The notes beneath the pieces are model-generated. The model ran no database searches. It was not told where the DNA came from and saw only the letters and a list, made by a program, of their open reading frames with translations. DNA of 6,475 bases from Pseudanabaena sp. CAN_BIN31 (GTDB lineage Bacteria; Cyanobacteriota; Cyanobacteriia; Pseudanabaenales; Pseudanabaenaceae). Positions within the stretch are counted from its first letter, which is position 1, and each line of letters starts with the position of its first letter. The translations under genes were made by a program, and so were the position numbers. Location: contig JAJAZG010000369.1 of NCBI GenBank assembly GCA_026785865.1, positions 1 through 6,475 on the forward strand, given 5' to 3'. Shown one piece after another: positions 4,008 through 6,475 of this stretch.

Positions 4008-5141
4008 TTAAGGTTTTGTTTTTGGGGCTATGGGGGAAGTAGGTGCAGATATTTCAGGTTGCACTGGCTGCGGCGGTGGCTCTAGTGGGGCGGGTTGTTG
4101 GGGTGGCGGTTCTATAGGCGTTGCCACAGGATTGGCGGTTACAGGAGGTTCGTTCACGCTTGGCGGTAACGATTCGTCAGGAGCAGGACTGCTCGATTTT
4201 GTTGTATTTGTAGCTGCGGGTTCCCAAGTCTTCTCGGCTGTTGGATATTCACGGTTGCGTTCAACTGGTTGTTCACGCTGCTCGTTGCGATCGCTATTTG
4301 CCGCATCCGAGCTATAAGTTACTTTATTAGCGGGCTTATTTTCGCTAAGCTTGGGCAAGTCAGAACGACGAAATTCAATCGTATTAGCGTCTTTGAATGA
4401 TCCCGTCACCCCAAACTCAGCAGTGATTTGCGGCAAGCTTGCTAACTGGTTACTAAATCCAAAAATCAGCGCATTATTGGCAATGCGTTTGCTAATACTT
4501 TCCTTGTCAAGACGTTTGGGTGCGGTTGCCTTGCCATTGGCTTTGATGCTAATTTCCTCTCCCTTTCCGATCGTCACGACCTCTGATGTACTTTTCAATA
4601 AGACCGTTACAGTCCCATCAAGAGCAATTACACGACGGTCTTCCGCCGCCTTGTCTGGAATTTCTAAATATATAGTGCCATCATTGCTAGAAATTTCGCC
4701 AAAGGGGGTCTGAACTTGGGCTGGGGCTTTGCTGCCTTTAGCCGCCCATGCGACTAAACGCCCAGATGTTACTTCAACTTGATTTTGGGACTTGAGAGTT
4801 AAGCTTGATTTCCCGCCAATTCTGATAATTACACCACTGCGTAATGTCACCTGTGCGGTTGATGAGTCCTCGGTGCTAACACTTTCATTGACTTTGAGTG
4901 GCACACCAATAGTCGCGGGTCTTGATGCTGTAGCGTTGATATATTTAACGCGGACAGGAAAACTGCGAATTTCACTAATTTCGGCGATCGCTTCTGTTGG
5001 CAGAGCTTCAGAGCTAAAGGGTTTAGCTGGCTGATTGGTCATGCAACTAGGCAGCATAATGGCTGCTAGAGATAAAATCAGAAGAGGCGCATAACGCCCA
5101 AATAGGTGACTAGAGATTTTGGATAACTGCCAACGCTGCAT
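4008..5141 (-). CDS. FecR-domain lipoprotein with proline-rich C-terminal tail
   Basis: The protein has 377 residues. Residues 1-33 form a lipoprotein-type signal (basic start, hydrophobic LLILSLAAIML, then L-P-S-C33), so it is probably lipid-anchored and extracytoplasmic. Residues about 62-200 are beta-rich and match the FecR-type domain: V.V....A..G..L.....V.T...S.A.V.L..G..IRIG..S.L, then EVTSGRLVAW, VQTPFGEISSNDGTIYLE, VIALDGTVTV and VTIGKGEEISI. Unlike classical FecR there is no sign of an anti-sigma N-domain and no sigma or TonB-receptor gene nearby. A sensor role in iron uptake should not be assumed. Residues 270-320 are polar and low complexity; 320-377 are rich in Pro (repeated PPPQ.P), perhaps a cell-wall-spanning tail. 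It is divergent from rplI with 214 bp between them. A 17-bp dyad lies just upstream of its start. Confidence 0.82.
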   Translation of the reverse strand: MQRWQLSKISSHLFGRYAPLLILSLAAIMLPSCMTNQPAKPFSSEALPTEAIAEISEIRSFPVRVKYINATASRPATIGVPLKVNESVSTEDSSTAQVTLRSGVIIRIGGKSSLTLKSQNQVEVTSGRLVAWAAKGSKAPAQVQTPFGEISSNDGTIYLEIPDKAAEDRRVIALDGTVTVLLKSTSEVVTIGKGEEISIKANGKATAPKRLDKESISKRIANNALIFGFSNQLASLPQITAEFGVTGSFKDANTIEFRRSDLPKLSENKPANKVTYSSDAANSDRNEQREQPVERNREYPTAEKTWEPAATNTTKSSSPAPDESLPPSVNEPPVTANPVATPIEPPPQQPAPLEPPPQPVQPEISAPTSPIAPKTKP

Positions 5142-5150
5142 CGTAAATTT

Positions 5151-5167
5151 TTTGTAGAGTCTACAAA
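5151..5167. promoter_or_regulatory. 17-bp dyad upstream of the FecR-domain gene
   Basis: TTTGTAGA-G-TCTACAAA is a perfect inverted repeat with one central base, nine bases upstream of the ATG at 5141. It could be an operator or a leader hairpin that occludes the ribosome binding region, as no clear Shine-Dalgarno is visible. No known regulator motif is recognised. Confidence 0.35.
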
Positions 5168-5181
5168 GTCAGTTTTTTCGC

Positions 5182-5187
5182 TATACT
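5182..5187 (+). promoter_or_regulatory. possible -10 box for rplI
   Basis: TATACT on the plus strand matches five of six -10 bases but has no good -35 at the right spacing. An alternative pair, TTGACC at 5247-5252 and CATCAT at 5271-5276 (18-bp spacing), lies nearer the gene. Neither can be preferred from sequence alone. Confidence 0.2.
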
Positions 5188-5213
5188 AGAAAATCTGGTT
5201 AAAACCGTAAATC

Positions 5214-5231
5214 CTAATATATCTATATTAG
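5214..5231. promoter_or_regulatory. AT-rich dyad in the FecR-gene/rplI intergenic region
   Basis: CTAATATA-TC-TATATTAG is a perfect 8-bp inverted repeat midway between the two divergent genes. A further imperfect inverted repeat follows at 5277-5318 (ATCTAT...ATAGAT outside, CGGCG-ACTA-CGCCG inside), upstream of rplI. These may be protein sites or leader hairpins. Confidence 0.3.
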
Positions 5232-5355
5232 TTCTAACTTCGTTGTTTGACCATAGCTAGCAGTAATTTTCATCATATCTATTATATGGACGGCGACTAC
5301 GCCGCACTCTATATAGATGTAAATCTATTTTCAAACGAGTAAGAGTCAAAAGCAC

Positions 5356-5817
5356 ATGGCAAAGAGTAATTTGCAGGTCATGCTGACCAAAAATGTCACA
5401 AAATTAGGTAAAGTCGGCGATTTAGTAGGTGTTGCACCTGGTTATGCTCAAAATTTCCTAATACCTCAAGGTTTAGCTATTCGTGCTACCTCTGGTGTAG
5501 TTAAAGAAGTTGAAAGACGTAAGGAAGTTGAGCGTCAACGTTTGATCGCAATTCGTCAAGAAGCCGAAAGCCGTAAGGTTGCGCTCTCGACCATTGGCGG
5601 CTTTATCATCAAGAAAAAAGTCGGTGAAGGTAATGCGATTTTCGGTACTGTGACCGATCGCGAAGTTGCTCAGTTGATTACCGCGAAGTCGATGTTAGAA
5701 ATCGATCACCGCGACATTACGATTCCTGAAATTAATCAAACAGGTAGTTTTGATGTGTCGATCAAGCTTCATGCTGAAGTCACCGCAACCATCAAAATCC
5801 AAGTTGTTCCTGAATAA
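5356..5817 (+). CDS. rplI: 50S ribosomal protein L9 (bL9)
   Basis: bL9 binds 23S rRNA near the L1 stalk base through its N-domain and reaches out over the 30S side through a long helix, helping reading-frame fidelity. The 153 residues fit the family length. The N-domain holds the signature LGKVGDLVGVAPGYAQNFLIP (17-37). A charged connecting helix rich in E, R and K spans about 45-80, and the C-domain holds GEGNAIFGTVTDREVA (90-105) and IKLHAEVTATI. The ATG at 5356 fits the conserved start (L-Q-V-M-L). The ribosome binding site is weak (GAG about 10 bases upstream). It is monocistronic here: a strong terminator follows and pdxA is convergent. Confidence 0.97.
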   Translation: MAKSNLQVMLTKNVTKLGKVGDLVGVAPGYAQNFLIPQGLAIRATSGVVKEVERRKEVERQRLIAIRQEAESRKVALSTIGGFIIKKKVGEGNAIFGTVTDREVAQLITAKSMLEIDHRDITIPEINQTGSFDVSIKLHAEVTATIKIQVVPE

Positions 5818-5852
5818 TTGTGTAAGCAGATGCGGCGCTTTGCGCTGATTTT

Positions 5853-5892
5853 AAAAGAGGGAGGCGACACTTCGTGTCGCCTCCCTCTTTTT
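5853..5892. terminator. bidirectional intrinsic terminator between rplI and pdxA
   Basis: A perfect 18-bp GC-rich stem (AAAAGAGGGAGGCGACAC and its complement) closes a TTC loop at 5871-5873. Five T residues end the plus-strand arm (5888-5892), and the minus-strand arm runs into TTTTAAAATC. It lies 35 bp after the rplI stop and 12 bp after the pdxA stop, so it can end both convergent transcripts. A smaller GCGC-TTT-GCGC hairpin precedes it at 5835-5845. Confidence 0.85.
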
Positions 5893-5896
5893 CGTA

Positions 5897-5916
5897 CAAT
5901 GGGCTTAAGCCCATTG
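5897..5916. repeat. 20-bp perfect palindrome over the pdxA stop codon
   Basis: CAATGGGCTTAAGCCCATTG is identical on both strands. The minus-strand TAA stop of pdxA (5907-5905) lies at its centre, and the last three codons (QWA) are encoded in it. Similar GGGCTTAAGCCC palindromes are common intergenic repeats, so this may be a small repeat that has invaded the gene end. Confidence 0.7.
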
Positions 5917-6475
5917 CCTGACTTTTGCTAGTTCGATCGCTAGCGCGATCGCCTCAATCGTGCTAGCAGGATCGGCAATACCTTTGCCAGCAATATCAAA
6001 GGCAGTACCGTGATCGGGAGATGTCCTCACAAATGGCAGCCCAATCGTCGTATTCACAGCGCGATCAAAGGCTAAAAGCTTGACAGGAATTAAGCCCTGA
6101 TCGTGATACATGGCGAGATAGGCATCATAGCCAACTGATCGGCGATCGTGCCATGCTTTCGCAGGATTGAGCCACATCGTGTCGGGTGGGATCGGGTTGG
6201 TAAGTTGCACATGAGGATGCTGTTGGCGATAGCGATCAATTAAGGGTTGCAACCAGTCGCGCTCTTCGCATCCTAGTTGACCCTGTTCGCCACTATGGGG
6301 ATTGATCCCCGATATGGCAATGCGTGGATTCACGATCGCAAAATCTTGTAATAGAGATCGGCATAATAATTCTAATTTCTGTTCGATTAACTCAGGCGTA
6401 AGCTGCTTAGTTACTTCGCTCAAAGGGATATGCACAGTTGCTAGCAATGTCCTGAATACCCAGTCTGTATGGGGA
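5905..6475 (-). CDS. pdxA: 4-hydroxythreonine-4-phosphate dehydrogenase PdxA, C-terminal part
   Basis: PdxA oxidises 4-phosphohydroxy-threonine with NAD in the DXP-dependent route to pyridoxal phosphate. The frame is open to the right edge, so the 5' part (about 140-150 codons) is missing from the window and 189 residues are seen. The first visible residues are PHTDWVFRTLLATVHIPLSE. Three histidines fit the family's metal ligands: H15 in TVHIPL, H60 in NPHSGEQG and H124 in MYHDQG. The first two are 45 apart, as I recall for E. coli H166/H211. NPIPPDT and GLPFVRTSPDHGTAFDIAGKG (about 145-165) complete the substrate and dimer region. The TTG at 6447 is internal, since the conserved sequence continues upstream of it. 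The stop codon lies in a 20-bp palindrome. Confidence 0.96.
   Translation of the reverse strand, partial: PHTDWVFRTLLATVHIPLSEVTKQLTPELIEQKLELLCRSLLQDFAIVNPRIAISGINPHSGEQGQLGCEERDWLQPLIDRYRQQHPHVQLTNPIPPDTMWLNPAKAWHDRRSVGYDAYLAMYHDQGLIPVKLLAFDRAVNTTIGLPFVRTSPDHGTAFDIAGKGIADPASTIEAIALAIELAKVRQWA

Noticed and set aside
4030..4317. Plus-strand Gly/Ser-rich frame of 95 codons
   Set aside because: It is the antisense of the proline-rich tail of the FecR-domain protein; CCN codons read backwards give Gly-rich sequence.

Overview
The window looks like ordinary cyanobacterial chromosome. It holds eleven copies of the HIP1 octamer GCGATCGC (for example at 623, 1586, 1909, 2863, 4984 and 5945), a high-light-inducible (Hli) chlorophyll-binding protein, and several small proteins of cyanobacterial type. 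Intergenic DNA is AT-rich and crowded with perfect hairpins and short dispersed repeats, which would suit a filamentous lineage such as Pseudanabaena; that genus-level guess is inference only.

Layout. 1-405 (minus strand): a PrlF/YhaV-type toxin-antitoxin operon. The antitoxin lies upstream and the toxin runs off the left edge. 505-1404 (minus): a conserved-looking protein built from two 61-residue repeats, then copy 1 of a 101-bp inverted-repeat element, then hli. 1601-2325 (plus): rsmG with a leader hairpin. Its 3' end overlaps a convergent small cyanobacterial gene (DUF6761-like, 2286-2546). 2729-3494 (minus): a long terminator-like hairpin, a shortened tsaB, and upstream of it a small very basic protein with an Ala-Asp-Thr repeat tail. 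3495-4007: no intact gene. This is a mobile-element graveyard holding the decayed 3' end of an IS605-type tnpB, copy 2 of the 101-bp element, and a composite hairpin repeat; 3666-3832 shows nothing recognisable. 4008-5141 (minus): a FecR-domain lipoprotein. 5142-5355: a divergent intergenic region with several dyads. 5356-5817 (plus): rplI. 5853-5892: a strong bidirectional terminator. 5897-5916: a 20-bp palindrome over the pdxA stop codon. 5905-6475 (minus): the C-terminal part of pdxA, running off the right edge.

Most genes are single housekeeping functions: 16S rRNA methylation (rsmG), tRNA t6A synthesis (tsaB), a ribosomal protein (rplI), vitamin B6 synthesis (pdxA) and photoprotection (hli). 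They do not form one pathway. The accessory content is the toxin-antitoxin pair and the short mobile elements. The points most worth a second look are the antitoxin, which keeps the PrlF C-terminal half but has no AbrB-like N-terminal half; the TsaB, which appears to lack a large internal segment; and the two-copy 101-bp hairpin element whose loop is inverted between copies.
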